From positions 124,001-188,000 of the forward strand of contig NZ_JAOANI010000015.1 in assembly GCF_025318105.1 (NCBI RefSeq): a stretch of 64,000 nt of DNA, in the 5' to 3' direction. Shown here piece after piece: positions 18,768-27,945 of this stretch. The stretch's first letter is position 1. The number at the start of each line of letters is the position of its first letter. Under the pieces are notes generated by a model. The model was not told the DNA's origin and did not search any database. It worked only from the letters and a program-made list of their open reading frames with translations. A program made the translations under genes and the position numbers. The DNA comes from Venatoribacter pacificus. Its GTDB lineage: Bacteria > Pseudomonadota > Gammaproteobacteria > Pseudomonadales > Oceanobacteraceae.

Positions 18768-19834
18768 CAATGCACCTCCGTCGTTGCCTGCCGTCCAGAC
18801 GGCGGTGACGCAGGCGGCTGTGCCGAATAAGTACGGCGATACATTTCGCGGTAGTGCTGTTCAACGGTGGTGGCGGCATAACGCGGAGTTTCACCGCTGT
18901 CACAGCAGCCCGGCAGACACTCCACCCGGTGGTCGGCGTTACCGCTGTAAAAGAAAGGAATGGAATAACGTTCGCGCCCGGAGCGATTAATCACCCGGTG
19001 CAGGGTTGAGCGGTACAGGTCGTTGGTCCAGCGCGCGAACATATCGCCAATATTGATGATGTAAGTACCGGCCTGCGGCGCGATATCCAGCCAACATTGA
19101 TCCGCTTCGCTCCAGACCTGTAAGCCGCCGACGGCATCCTGCAGTAACAGCGTCAGGCCGCCGAAATCGGTGTGCGCGCCAGCGCCGCGCTGATTGGCTG
19201 CCGCATCGACCGGCTGCGGCGGATAATGCAGCAGGCGCAGCGTGGTCAGAGGCTCGTGGCAAAAATCATCAAAATGGTTTTCCGGCAGATTTAACGACAG
19301 TGCCAGGCCACGCATCAGCAGTTCCGCCAGTTCGGTAATCTGCTGTAAATAGCTTTCCATTAACGGCCGGAATTGCGGCAACTGTGCCGGCCAGACATTC
19401 GGGCCATGATTGAATTTTCCGGCCATTACCTGAGGATGATCCGCAGCCAGATCACGCCCCATGTAATAACCCTCTTTCAGATCAGGCAGACTGCCTGGCT
19501 GTAATTGCTGATTGCCCAGCGCTTCATAACCACGGTTGGCAGCCGACAGCGATTTATCCAGCAGGCGCTTCTCGGCGTCAGGCAGGGCGAATAAATCGGC
19601 GGCCTGAGTAAACAGCTGCTGTTGTAAGTGCTCACTGATGCCATGGTTGCAGATAACAAAAAAACCGTTATCCACGCAGGCGGCCCGAATCTGTTCAGCA
19701 ACCGCAGCGCGTGCCTGAGGATCGTTACTGCGTAATGGTGCAACGTCGATAAGGGCGAGAGTACCGGCCTGAACCGGACGCGAAGTAAGAACATCCCCGG
19801 CATGCTGACGACGGCTGTGCGAATTGGCTGACAT
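18767..19834 (-). CDS. 2-oxoglutarate/Fe(II)-dependent oxygenase, isopenicillin-N-synthase-like
   Basis: A non-haem iron oxygenase. The N-terminal domain has FFVICNHGI, typical of the DIOX_N region. The iron site is GAHTDFGGLTLL (His and Asp), then a later His in STLHRVINRSGRERYSIPFFY, where the Arg of RYS binds 2-oxoglutarate. Length is 355 residues, normal for the family. The ATG has GGAGAATGT directly upstream. It is coupled to the hydrolase gene and sits in a cluster with an importer and a deaminase. A relative in fungi oxidises thymine, so hydroxylation of an imported base is one possible role; the substrate is unknown. Confidence 0.9.
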   Translation of the reverse strand: MSANSHSRRQHAGDVLTSRPVQAGTLALIDVAPLRSNDPQARAAVAEQIRAACVDNGFFVICNHGISEHLQQQLFTQAADLFALPDAEKRLLDKSLSAANRGYEALGNQQLQPGSLPDLKEGYYMGRDLAADHPQVMAGKFNHGPNVWPAQLPQFRPLMESYLQQITELAELLMRGLALSLNLPENHFDDFCHEPLTTLRLLHYPPQPVDAAANQRGAGAHTDFGGLTLLLQDAVGGLQVWSEADQCWLDIAPQAGTYIINIGDMFARWTNDLYRSTLHRVINRSGRERYSIPFFYSGNADHRVECLPGCCDSGETPRYAATTVEQHYREMYRRTYSAQPPASPPSGRQATTEVH

Positions 19835-19957
19835 ACATTCTCCGGATAACCGCCATCAGGGCGGGCTGTGGAAACTGTCGCCAGTATTTGTCAGCCGTGG
19901 CGTACACCAAAGAACAGAATTTCGCTCGCCCTGATGCCGTTTTGGCAGCGGTAAGCC

Positions 19958-20929
19958 TTATAAAATAAGCGTATGGCCGTTACTCTGTGCCTGTTCCTGC
20001 TCTTGCTCCTGTTGTTCGCGCCGGGCAATTTCATCCACAAGCATGCGCGCAAAAGCATCCACCGCTACCGGTAATGAACGCTGGCTGCGGGTATACAAAC
20101 CCAGATCGCTCAGCACCGGTTGGTTATGCACCAGCGGCACATGCACCAACTGTCCGCGACGCAGCTCATCCTCAATACCAATGCGGGTCTGAAAGGCGAT
20201 GCCAACACCGCGCAACGCCAGTTTTTTTGCCAGCTCTACCGAGCTGGTTTCAACCACTGCCCGTCCCCATTGCGGGCTGTGGTTCATCGCCGGACGCAAC
20301 AGATGAGCGATGGATAATTCTTCTTTTGCCAGAATCAGCGGGTGCGCAGCACAGGTGGCAAAACTCAGACGCCGGTGCTGCGCCAGCGGATGATCGGGCA
20401 ACATAATTGCCCCCAGATGAAAGTGACCACGCACTAACTGGTGCAGATCGTTGTCGCGCTGCAGGGCAAACGCCAGCCCGAGATCGGCATTACCGCTGCT
20501 GATCTGCGCCGCAATCGCGGTCGAGCCCAGACTGGAAACACCCACGGACACATTGGGATAGAGCGCGCGCATACGCTCAATCACCGCTGGCAGCAGATCG
20601 ACCGTGACCCCTTCCACCGTGGCGATTTCGACATGACCACTGCGCAATCCCTGTAAGGCATCCAGCTCCGAGCTGACGCGCTCGGTATCCTGCATCACCG
20701 CAATCACATGGCGGGTAAACACTTCACCGGCGGGCGTCAGGCGCAGGCCGGAAGGCAGACGCTCAAACAGCGGCGCGCCCAGCTCTTCTTCCAGCTTAAG
20801 GATCTGGCGGTTGACCGCCGACGACGCCACATTAAGACTGCGCGCCGCCTCGCGGAATGAACCACAGCGGCGGACTTTATCGAAGTAAGCAATGGCCGGG
20901 GCATGGATACGTAACTTACGTGCTTTCAT
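19958..20929 (-). CDS. LysR-family transcriptional regulator
   Basis: The N-terminal winged helix-turn-helix reads AIAYFDKVRRCGSFREAARSLNVASSAVNRQILKLEEELGAPLF, followed by the usual periplasmic-binding-like effector domain. At 323 residues, it is slightly extended by a Gln/Glu-rich C-terminus (REQQEQEQEQAQS). It lies 123 bases upstream of the oxygenase gene in the same orientation. It is the likely activator of the oxygenase-hydrolase-importer-deaminase cluster. Confidence 0.92.
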   Translation of the reverse strand: MKARKLRIHAPAIAYFDKVRRCGSFREAARSLNVASSAVNRQILKLEEELGAPLFERLPSGLRLTPAGEVFTRHVIAVMQDTERVSSELDALQGLRSGHVEIATVEGVTVDLLPAVIERMRALYPNVSVGVSSLGSTAIAAQISSGNADLGLAFALQRDNDLHQLVRGHFHLGAIMLPDHPLAQHRRLSFATCAAHPLILAKEELSIAHLLRPAMNHSPQWGRAVVETSSVELAKKLALRGVGIAFQTRIGIEDELRRGQLVHVPLVHNQPVLSDLGLYTRSQRSLPVAVDAFARMLVDEIARREQQEQEQEQAQSNGHTLIL

Positions 20930-21032
20930 AACACTCTCTGTGAAATAACCTGCAGAGGTGCAGCAAGCGACAGGCCAGCCCGGACAAAGACGACCATTGA
21001 CCGCTTTGTCGGTGGTTTATTCCACAGACAAA

Positions 21033-21057
21033 ATAAAGGCCCCGGATGAGGCCTTTA
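21033..21057 (-). terminator. rho-independent terminator after pilU
   Basis: On the minus strand the arms AAAGGCC and GGCCTTT form a hairpin with a TCATCCGG loop, followed by ATTTTGT. It lies 28 bases beyond the pilU stop and separates pilU from the LysR gene. Confidence 0.75.
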
Positions 21058-21084
21058 TGGTTTACACAGCAGCAATGTAACGCA

Positions 21085-22200
21085 TCAGTCCTGCAATCGC
21101 AGATTGCGCGTTGCTCCATCCAGATGATCGGCATCGGCTTCGGAGCCGAGTTTAATCATCAGACGCAGGTCGTTAGGTGAGTCGGCGTGAGCAATGGCGT
21201 CTTCATAGGTGATTTCGCCCTGTTCATACAACGCATACAACGCCTGGTCGTAGGTTTGCATGCCCAGCTCGTTGGATTTGGCCATCAGTGGTTTCAGCTC
21301 ATGAACCTCACCTTTACGGATCAGATCCGAAGCCAGCGGTGTATTCATCAGAACTTCCACCACGGCCCGGCGCGAACGGCCGTCCGGCGTGGCAATTAAT
21401 TGCTGAGCCACAATCGCGCGCAGGTTCAGCGATAAATCCATCCACACCTGGTTGTGACGATCCGGCGGGAAGAAGTGAATCACCCGCTCCAGCGCCTGGT
21501 TAGCGTTGTTGGCGTGCAGGGTGGCCAGACACAGGTGACCGGTTTCCGCGAAGGTAATGGCGTGCTGCATGGTTTCGGCAGAACGCACCTCACCAATCAT
21601 GATCACATCCGGTGCCTGACGCAGACAGTTTTTCAGTGCGGTATCAAAACTCTCGGTATCCAGACCCACTTCACGCTGGGTAATAATGCAGCCATCGTGC
21701 TGGTGAATAAATTCGATCGGATCTTCAATACTGAGAATATGGCCCTTACTGTTTTTATTGCGGTGACCAATCATCGAGGCCAGCGAGGTCGATTTACCCG
21801 CCCCGGTGGCACCGACAAACAGAATGAGTCCGCGCTTGGCCATGGATAATTCTTTAATCACATCCGGCAGGCCCAGCTGATCAACGCTTGGGATACGTGT
21901 TTCAATACGGCGCAGTACCATACCGGAGACGTTGCGCTGGTAAAAAGCACTGGCGCGGAAACGGCCGATACCGCTGGCATTAATGGCGAAGTTGAGTTCT
22001 TTTTTCTCCTCAAATTCGTCCTGTTGTTTGCTGTTCATTAACCCCAGCACCACTTCGCGCGTTTGCTCCGCACTGAGTGGATTTTTGGTTAATGGCATAA
22101 TTTTTCCGTTCACCTTCATGGAAGGCGGAACCCCGGCGGTAATAAACAGATCCGAGGCACCTTTTTCCACCATCAGGCGTAAAAACTTATCCATTGCCAT
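21085..22200 (-). CDS. pilU: type IV pilus retraction ATPase PilU
   Basis: A PilT paralogue that assists pilus retraction in twitching. The start MDKFLRLMVEKGASDLFITAGVPPSMKVNGKIMP is the family N-terminus. Walker A GATGAGKST and the Walker B/His-box region (MIGEVRSAETMQHAITFAETGHL) are intact. Length is 371 residues. The ATG at 22200 has GAGGT eight bases upstream; the ATG two codons inside is an alternative. It follows pilT by 11 bases, so the two form one operon. Confidence 0.95.
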   Translation of the reverse strand: MAMDKFLRLMVEKGASDLFITAGVPPSMKVNGKIMPLTKNPLSAEQTREVVLGLMNSKQQDEFEEKKELNFAINASGIGRFRASAFYQRNVSGMVLRRIETRIPSVDQLGLPDVIKELSMAKRGLILFVGATGAGKSTSLASMIGHRNKNSKGHILSIEDPIEFIHQHDGCIITQREVGLDTESFDTALKNCLRQAPDVIMIGEVRSAETMQHAITFAETGHLCLATLHANNANQALERVIHFFPPDRHNQVWMDLSLNLRAIVAQQLIATPDGRSRRAVVEVLMNTPLASDLIRKGEVHELKPLMAKSNELGMQTYDQALYALYEQGEITYEDAIAHADSPNDLRLMIKLGSEADADHLDGATRNLRLQD

Positions 22201-22211
22201 AGTCAGTTACC

Positions 22212-23246
22212 TCAGAAATTATCCGGAATCTTGGCTTTTTCGCGCGCCACATCCCGGCTGATCAGACCCTTGCTGAGCAAGTTCTGCAGGCACTGATCCA
22301 TGGTCTGCATACCATAAGCAGAACCGGTCTGAATGGCTGAATACATCTGCGCAATTTTATCTTCACGGATCAGGTTCCGGATGGCAGGCGTACCGACCAT
22401 AATTTCGTGCGCGGCTACGCGGCCACCGCCGCTTTTCTTCAGCAGCGTCTGAGAGATAACGCCCTGCAACGATTCCGATAGCATGGAACGTACCATCGAT
22501 TTTTCTTCGGCCGGGAATACGTCAACAATACGGTCAATGGTTTTCGCCGCTGAGCTGGTGTGCAGGGTGCCGAATACAATGTGGCCGGTTTCAGCCGCGG
22601 TCAGCGCCAGACGGATGGTTTCCAGGTCACGCAATTCGCCCACCAGAATAACGTCCGGGTCTTCACGCAGGGCCGAACGCAGGGCTTCGTTAAAGCCTAA
22701 GGTGTCACGGTGAACTTCCCGTTGGTTAACCAGCGATTTTTTTGATTCGTGTACGAATTCGATCGGGTCTTCCACGGTAAGAATGTGGTCGTATTTGGTT
22801 TCGTTAATAAAGTCGACCATTGCCGCCAGCGTGGTCGATTTACCGGAACCGGTCGGGCCGGTAACCAATACAATACCGCGTGGAATTTTGGCCAGATCTT
22901 TAAATACCTGCCCCATGCCCAGCTGGTCCATGGTCAGTACTTTTGATGGAATGGTACGGAATACCGCACCGGCACCGCGGTTGTGGTTAAAGGCGTTCAC
23001 CCGGAAACGCGCCACACCCGGCACCTCAAACGAGAAGTCAGTCTCAAGGAATTCTTCAAAATCCTTACGCTGCTTATCGTTCATGATGTCATACACCAGG
23101 CTATGAACTTCTTTATGCCCCAGTGCTGGCAGGTTGATACGGCGCACATCACCATCAACCCGGATCATGGGCGGCAAACCTGCCGATAAATGCAGATCCG
23201 ACGCGCCTTGTTTGGCACTGAAGGCAAGCAGTTCAGTAATATCCAT
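22212..23246 (-). CDS. pilT: type IV pilus retraction ATPase PilT
   Basis: The hexameric motor that depolymerises type IV pili at the inner membrane. The first residues MDITELLAFSAKQGASDLHL match known PilT from the first Met, so I start at ATG 23246; a GTG two codons earlier is in frame. GAGGAGT lies seven bases upstream. Walker A GPTGSGKST places Lys at 136, as in the well-studied enzyme, and the retraction motif region LTAAETGHIVFGTLHTSSA is present. Length is 344 residues. It is divergent from yggS, a conserved arrangement in gammaproteobacteria. Confidence 0.97.
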   Translation of the reverse strand: MDITELLAFSAKQGASDLHLSAGLPPMIRVDGDVRRINLPALGHKEVHSLVYDIMNDKQRKDFEEFLETDFSFEVPGVARFRVNAFNHNRGAGAVFRTIPSKVLTMDQLGMGQVFKDLAKIPRGIVLVTGPTGSGKSTTLAAMVDFINETKYDHILTVEDPIEFVHESKKSLVNQREVHRDTLGFNEALRSALREDPDVILVGELRDLETIRLALTAAETGHIVFGTLHTSSAAKTIDRIVDVFPAEEKSMVRSMLSESLQGVISQTLLKKSGGGRVAAHEIMVGTPAIRNLIREDKIAQMYSAIQTGSAYGMQTMDQCLQNLLSKGLISRDVAREKAKIPDNF

Positions 23247-23373
23247 AGCCACTCCTCGTTATTTTTAACTGGCTGGCCCGGCGAAGGGTGCGCCAGCCGA
23301 CAAGCTTCTATATTATCAGGATTCACCAACCCGGAATGGGTTGCAGGTCAAAAAGATAAACCAAGCCCCTGAA

Positions 23374-24087
23374 ATGTCTACTCTTGAACTGAATTACCAG
23401 CATGTACTGCAACGTTTGCAGCAAGCCTGTACACAAAGCAACCGCTCCAGCCAGAGTGTACGCCTGCTTGCGGTCAGTAAGACCAAGCCCGCGACCATGG
23501 TCGAAGCCGTCTATGCACTCGGCCAGCGCAGCTTTGGTGAAAATTATCTGCAGGATGGCATGGATAAAATCACCGCCCTGACCCATCTGCACGATATCGA
23601 ATGGCATTTTATCGGCCCACTGCAGTCGAACAAAACACGCCCCGTGGCCGAACACTTCCAGTGGGTAGAGACCGTTGACCGTGAGAAAATTGCCCGTCGC
23701 CTGAGCGAGCAGCGTCCAGCAGACATGAAGGCACTGAACGTGCTGGTGCAGGTGAACATTTCTGCCGAAGAGCAAAAAGCCGGGGTGCTGCCCGATGAGG
23801 CGCGCGCGCTCTGCCAGCTGATCAGCGAGCTGCCCAATCTGTGCCTGCGTGGCCTGATGTGCATTCCGGAAGCAACCGGCGACGAACAACGCCTGAGCAC
23901 ACAGCTGCAGGCCATGCAGGCACTGTATCAGCAACTGGCGGCGGAATTTCCGGCAATGGATACGCTCTCAATGGGTATGTCCGGCGATATGGAGCTGGCC
24001 ATCGCCTGTGGCAGTACCGAGATCCGTATCGGCACCGATATTTTTGGTGCCCGCGACTATCCAGCCAACAATCCACCCAACAACTGA
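23374..24087 (+). CDS. yggS: PLP homeostasis protein, YggS/PLPBP family
   Basis: A pyridoxal-phosphate-binding protein without known catalytic activity that keeps PLP and amino-acid pools balanced. The PLP lysine is in LLAVSKTKPA, and other family segments are GENYLQD, EWHFIGPLQSNKTR, MCIPEA and LSMGMSGDMELAIACGSTEIRIGTDIFG. The ATG at 23374 gives 237 residues, the usual length; a TTG 11 codons earlier is open but unneeded. It heads yggS-proC-yggT-yggU. Confidence 0.94.
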   Translation: MSTLELNYQHVLQRLQQACTQSNRSSQSVRLLAVSKTKPATMVEAVYALGQRSFGENYLQDGMDKITALTHLHDIEWHFIGPLQSNKTRPVAEHFQWVETVDREKIARRLSEQRPADMKALNVLVQVNISAEEQKAGVLPDEARALCQLISELPNLCLRGLMCIPEATGDEQRLSTQLQAMQALYQQLAAEFPAMDTLSMGMSGDMELAIACGSTEIRIGTDIFGARDYPANNPPNN

Positions 24088-24192
24088 TACCGCAATGCCG
24101 CAACAGACGGCAAACTGCTCATAATCGACCAGAATTAATGCAGCTCCTGCTCATACCGGGCGCTGCGACTTTATACAAAAGAAGGAACCAGC

Positions 24193-25014
24193 ATGACTCA
24201 AATCGCATTTATCGGTGGCGGTAACATGGCCTCCAGCATTATTGGCGGCCTGATCAAACAGGGCGAAACCAAGGCCAGCCTGATTCATGTTTCCGACCCC
24301 GGCGCCGAACAACGCAGCAAGCTGGAAAAAGAATTCGGTGTAACCACCCACGCCGATAACCTTGATGCCATCGCCAAAGCCGATGTCGTCATCATGGCGG
24401 TCAAACCACAGATGATGAAAGAGGTTCTCGAACCCCTGCAGGCCACCCTGAGCAAGCGTCAGCCACTGCTGATTTCCATTGCCGCCGGTATCAATATGGA
24501 CAGCCTGGCACGCTGGAGCAGCTGCCGCGCCATCGTACGCTGCATGCCCAACACGCCGTCTCTGCTGGGACTGGGCGCAACCGGCCTGCTCGGCAGCAAA
24601 GACGTCAGCCTCGACCAGCGCAACCAGGCAGATTCCCTGCTGCGCGCCGTTGGCCTGACCGTGTGGGTAAAAACCGAAGCCGAAATCGATGCCGTAACCG
24701 CTGTTTCCGGCAGTGGCCCGGCGTATTATTTCCTGCTGATGGAAGCCATGATCGAAGCCGGTAAAAAGCTTGGTCTGAGCGAACAGACGGCAACCAAACT
24801 GACCCTGCAAACCGCACTGGGCGCGGGTCAGATGGCAATGCAATCCGATGTTGGCCCGGCTGAACTGCGCCGCCGCGTGACCTCTCCGGGTGGCACCACC
24901 GAGCGCGCTATTGCCACTTTTGAAGCCGCCCATATGCGCGATATTGTCGATGCTGCCTTAAAAGCCGCCAGCGACCGTGCCGCCGAGCTGAGTGAACAGC
25001 TGGGTAAAGCCTGA
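24193..25014 (+). CDS. proC: pyrroline-5-carboxylate reductase ProC
   Basis: Catalyses the last step of proline synthesis with NAD(P)H. The N-terminal Rossmann motif is FIGGGNMASSIIGGL. Further marks are VIMAVKPQMM, RCMPNTPSLLGLGATG and the C-terminal dimer domain with TAVSGSGPAYYFLLMEAMIEAGKKLGL and VTSPGGTTERAI. Length 273 residues is standard. AGAAGGAACC precedes the ATG. It follows yggS by 105 bases. Confidence 0.97.
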   Translation: MTQIAFIGGGNMASSIIGGLIKQGETKASLIHVSDPGAEQRSKLEKEFGVTTHADNLDAIAKADVVIMAVKPQMMKEVLEPLQATLSKRQPLLISIAAGINMDSLARWSSCRAIVRCMPNTPSLLGLGATGLLGSKDVSLDQRNQADSLLRAVGLTVWVKTEAEIDAVTAVSGSGPAYYFLLMEAMIEAGKKLGLSEQTATKLTLQTALGAGQMAMQSDVGPAELRRRVTSPGGTTERAIATFEAAHMRDIVDAALKAASDRAAELSEQLGKA

Positions 25015-25151
25015 ATAGCCGTACCGGGTTGTGCTGAGGTTTCCTGACAAATAAGACCATTGTCAGGACTGGAAAAGGCGCTGAGGCGCCTATATGTTAA
25101 AGGCTGACGGCCATAAGCGGCCGCCAGCCATTAAATATTCACGGAGTTACC

Positions 25152-25739
25152 ATGTCACCGTTCTCTCAGGTCGGACTGTTACTGATCAATACCATCGGCA
25201 GCATGGCGCTGTTTATTATTATTCTGCGCTTTCTGCTGCAGCTGGTGCGCGCCGATTTTTACAACCCGATTTCGCAGTTTCTGGTCAAAGCCACCAATCC
25301 GGTATTAATTCCGTTACGCCGTATTATTCCGGGCTTTGGCGGACTGGACGTTGCATCACTGGTACTCGCCTATGTTGTTCAGGCGCTGTTGTTTGCCGCT
25401 ATCTTTATGTTTGCCGGATATGGCCTGCCCTGGGCCAACATTCTCCTGTGGGCACCGGTCGGACTGTTTGCGCTGCTGCTGAATATCTACTTCTGGGGTC
25501 TGGTAATTACCGTGATTGCCTCCTGGATTGCGCCAGGCTCTTACAATCCGGCACTGATTCTTATTAACCAGATTCTCGAACCTGTCGTACGCCCTATCCG
25601 CAAAATGATGCCGGATATGGGTGGCCTCGACCTGTCGCCGATTCTGGTTTTTCTGGCAATTAAAATTGTCGAAATAATGCTGCTTGGCCCGCTGGTGCAG
25701 ATGCTGCAGATTCCGCGCGGACTGATCATCGGCCTGTGA
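25152..25739 (+). CDS. yggT: YggT-family integral membrane protein
   Basis: A 195-residue membrane protein with two copies of the YggT unit: each has hydrophobic helices around a short conserved loop (LVRADFYNPISQFLVKATNPVLIPLRRIIP, then YNPALILINQILEPVVRPIRKMMP). Family function is not settled; links to osmotic stress and cell shape have been reported. ACGGAGTTACC lies upstream of the ATG. The end overlaps the yggU start. Confidence 0.92.
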   Translation: MSPFSQVGLLLINTIGSMALFIIILRFLLQLVRADFYNPISQFLVKATNPVLIPLRRIIPGFGGLDVASLVLAYVVQALLFAAIFMFAGYGLPWANILLWAPVGLFALLLNIYFWGLVITVIASWIAPGSYNPALILINQILEPVVRPIRKMMPDMGGLDLSPILVFLAIKIVEIMLLGPLVQMLQIPRGLIIGL

Positions 25740-26047
25740 GCACACCCGAACACTCTGCCGCACATTACCAATGGACAGACGGGGATTTACTCCTCGTCTG
25801 CCACCTGCAGCCCAAAGCGTCTAAAAGCGAATTCTCTGGCATACACGGTGATGCCCTGAAAGTCCGTATTCAGGCGCCACCGGTTGAAGGTAAAGCCAAC
25901 AGCGAACTGGTTAAATTTCTCGCCAAACAGTTTGGCGTGAGCAAAAGTGCTGTCAGCATTATCAGTGGCGAGCTGAATCGCCATAAACGCGTGCGCATCA
26001 CACAACCGCAAAGGCTGCCGGCAGAAGCCCTGATCACACAGTCTTAA
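25736..26047 (+). CDS. yggU: YggU-family (DUF167) protein
   Basis: A 103-residue soluble protein of the DUF167 fold. Family pattern: LVCHLQPKASKSEFSGIHGDALKVRIQAPPVEGKANSEL and VSIISGELNRHKRVRI. It uses a GTG start that overlaps the yggT stop (GTGA), so translation is coupled. Function unknown; the family is regularly found with yggT and yggS. Confidence 0.93.
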   Translation: MSTPEHSAAHYQWTDGDLLLVCHLQPKASKSEFSGIHGDALKVRIQAPPVEGKANSELVKFLAKQFGVSKSAVSIISGELNRHKRVRITQPQRLPAEALITQS

Positions 26048-26111
26048 TCCCGCACCCTTCTTCTCCCGCCCCTTATTCCAGCCTTGCGCCCAACAAAAAC
26101 CCCACTCTTTG

Positions 26112-26120
26112 TGTTATAGT
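26112..26120 (+). promoter_or_regulatory. possible extended -10 promoter for sulP
   Basis: TGTTATAGT lies 34 bases before the SulP start and fits an extended -10 element (TG, one base, then TATAGT). No good -35 box is spaced 17 bases upstream. Weak evidence on its own. Confidence 0.35.
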
Positions 26121-26153
26121 GCCGCCCTCTTATCTCCTGCCGGGAGTCCCTGA

Positions 26154-27908
26154 ATGCCGCACCGCGCTCATTTATTTTCCCTGCGCATCGCCAATGCCCT
26201 GCGCGAATCACTGAAAGAATCACCCTACACCGCACAACGTTTTGGCAAAGATATTATTGCCGGCATCACCGTCGGCATTATCGCCATTCCGCTGTCGATG
26301 GCGCTGGCCATTGCCAGTGGTGTCGCACCGCAATACGGTTTATACACCGCCATGATTGCCGGTTTTATTATTGCCCTGACCGGCGGCTCACGTTTCAGCA
26401 TTTCCGGCCCCACCGCCGCCTTTGTAGTGATTCTTTATCCTATTGCGGAAAAATTCGGGCTGGGGGGACTGCTGCTGGCAACATTACTGTCAGGGCTGAT
26501 TCTGATCGCCATGGCTTTTGCCCGTCTCGGCCGTTTTATTGAATACATACCTGAATCGGTGACGCTGGGGTTTACCTCCGGCATCGCTATCGTAATTGCC
26601 ACCCTGCAATTAAAAGATTTTTTCGGGCTGACTATTCAATACCCGGAAACCTATGTCGGAAAAATCCATACCCTGACGCAGGCATTACCCGATTTTGATG
26701 GTGCCAGCCTGAGCGTTGGCCTCGCGACCTTTGCCACGCTGTTGCTGTGGAAAAAAATCAGCAGCCTGCCACCGCATATTCCGGCGCTGTTAATCGGTGT
26801 ATTCGCCGCCTGGCTGCTGGGCTTACAGGGCCACGAAGTGGATACCATTGGCAGCCGTTTCAGTTATTTATTGCCAGATGGTTCGGTTGGTGCCGGTATT
26901 CCACCGATATTGCCGGAATTTTTCTGGCCCTGGGAACAGCCCGGTGCCGACGGCCAGCCGATTGGTTTGTCCTGGTCACTGTTGCAATTATTACTGCCCG
27001 CCGCCTTTTCCATAGCCATGCTCGGCGCCATTGAATCCCTGCTTTGCGCCGTGGTGCTCGACGGTATGACCAATACCCGCCACAGCGCTAACAGCGAATT
27101 ATTAGGTCAGGGCATCGGCAATATTGTGGTGCCATTTTTTGGCGGAATTACCGCGACTGCGGCTATTGCCCGTTCGGCCGCCAATTTCCGTGCTGGTGCG
27201 CAAACGCCAATCGCCGCCATGATCCATGCACTGGTAGTGATGGCCGGTTTGCTGGTACTGGCACCGGTGCTGGCGCACTTACCCATGGCCTCGATGGCCG
27301 CGCTGTTATTACTGGTGGCGTGGAATATCAGCGAAGCCGATAAGGTACTGCACTTTTTCCGCACCGCGCCCAGAGGCGACATTATAGTATTGGCAACCTG
27401 TCTGAGCCTGACCGTACTGTTTGATATGGTGATCGCCATCGGCGTCGGTATCGTCCTCGCCTCACTGTTATTTATGCGCGATATTTCCGAGATGACCAAA
27501 GTCAGCGATATCAGCGACAACAGTAAATTAATCAGTAATCCACTGCCTGCAGGCTGGGCGGTATACAAAATTAATGGCCCGCTGTTTTTTGCCGCCGCCG
27601 ACCGGATTTTTTCAGAATTAACCGCTCATACCCGCGATAAAAAAGCCGTGATTCTGTATATGGATGCCGTCCCCGTGATAGATGCCGGTGGCCTGGCGGC
27701 CTTGCTGAAATTTCTCAACGCCAGCGCCAAATACAATACCGAGGTACGTATTGCCGACCTGCAGTTTCAGCCGCTGAAAACCCTCGCGCGTTCCGGGCTC
27801 AAACCACAGGATAATGTGTTGGGGTTTTATCCCAGCCTGCAGGCGGCGTTGCCGTTGAATAGCGGGCAGACTGACCGCACTGCCGGTGACGCAGAGCAGT
27901 TGGTGTAA
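26154..27908 (+). CDS. SulP-family anion transporter with STAS domain
   Basis: An inner-membrane anion transporter or channel of the SulP/SLC26 family, 584 residues. The N-terminal segment DIIAGITVGIIAIPLSMALAIASGVAPQYGLYTAMIAG and SGPTAAFVVIL are the family signature. A dozen or so hydrophobic helices follow, then a cytoplasmic STAS domain (about residues 460-565: YKINGPLFFAAADR ... VILYMDAVPVIDAGGLAAL). The substrate could be sulfate, bicarbonate or a dicarboxylate. GGGAG lies upstream of the ATG. It is 106 bases after yggU and probably has its own promoter. Confidence 0.9.
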   Translation: MPHRAHLFSLRIANALRESLKESPYTAQRFGKDIIAGITVGIIAIPLSMALAIASGVAPQYGLYTAMIAGFIIALTGGSRFSISGPTAAFVVILYPIAEKFGLGGLLLATLLSGLILIAMAFARLGRFIEYIPESVTLGFTSGIAIVIATLQLKDFFGLTIQYPETYVGKIHTLTQALPDFDGASLSVGLATFATLLLWKKISSLPPHIPALLIGVFAAWLLGLQGHEVDTIGSRFSYLLPDGSVGAGIPPILPEFFWPWEQPGADGQPIGLSWSLLQLLLPAAFSIAMLGAIESLLCAVVLDGMTNTRHSANSELLGQGIGNIVVPFFGGITATAAIARSAANFRAGAQTPIAAMIHALVVMAGLLVLAPVLAHLPMASMAALLLLVAWNISEADKVLHFFRTAPRGDIIVLATCLSLTVLFDMVIAIGVGIVLASLLFMRDISEMTKVSDISDNSKLISNPLPAGWAVYKINGPLFFAAADRIFSELTAHTRDKKAVILYMDAVPVIDAGGLAALLKFLNASAKYNTEVRIADLQFQPLKTLARSGLKPQDNVLGFYPSLQAALPLNSGQTDRTAGDAEQLV

Positions 27909-27945
27909 TTTGATTTAATCAGAGTTCATCGAAGGAAACTGCAAT

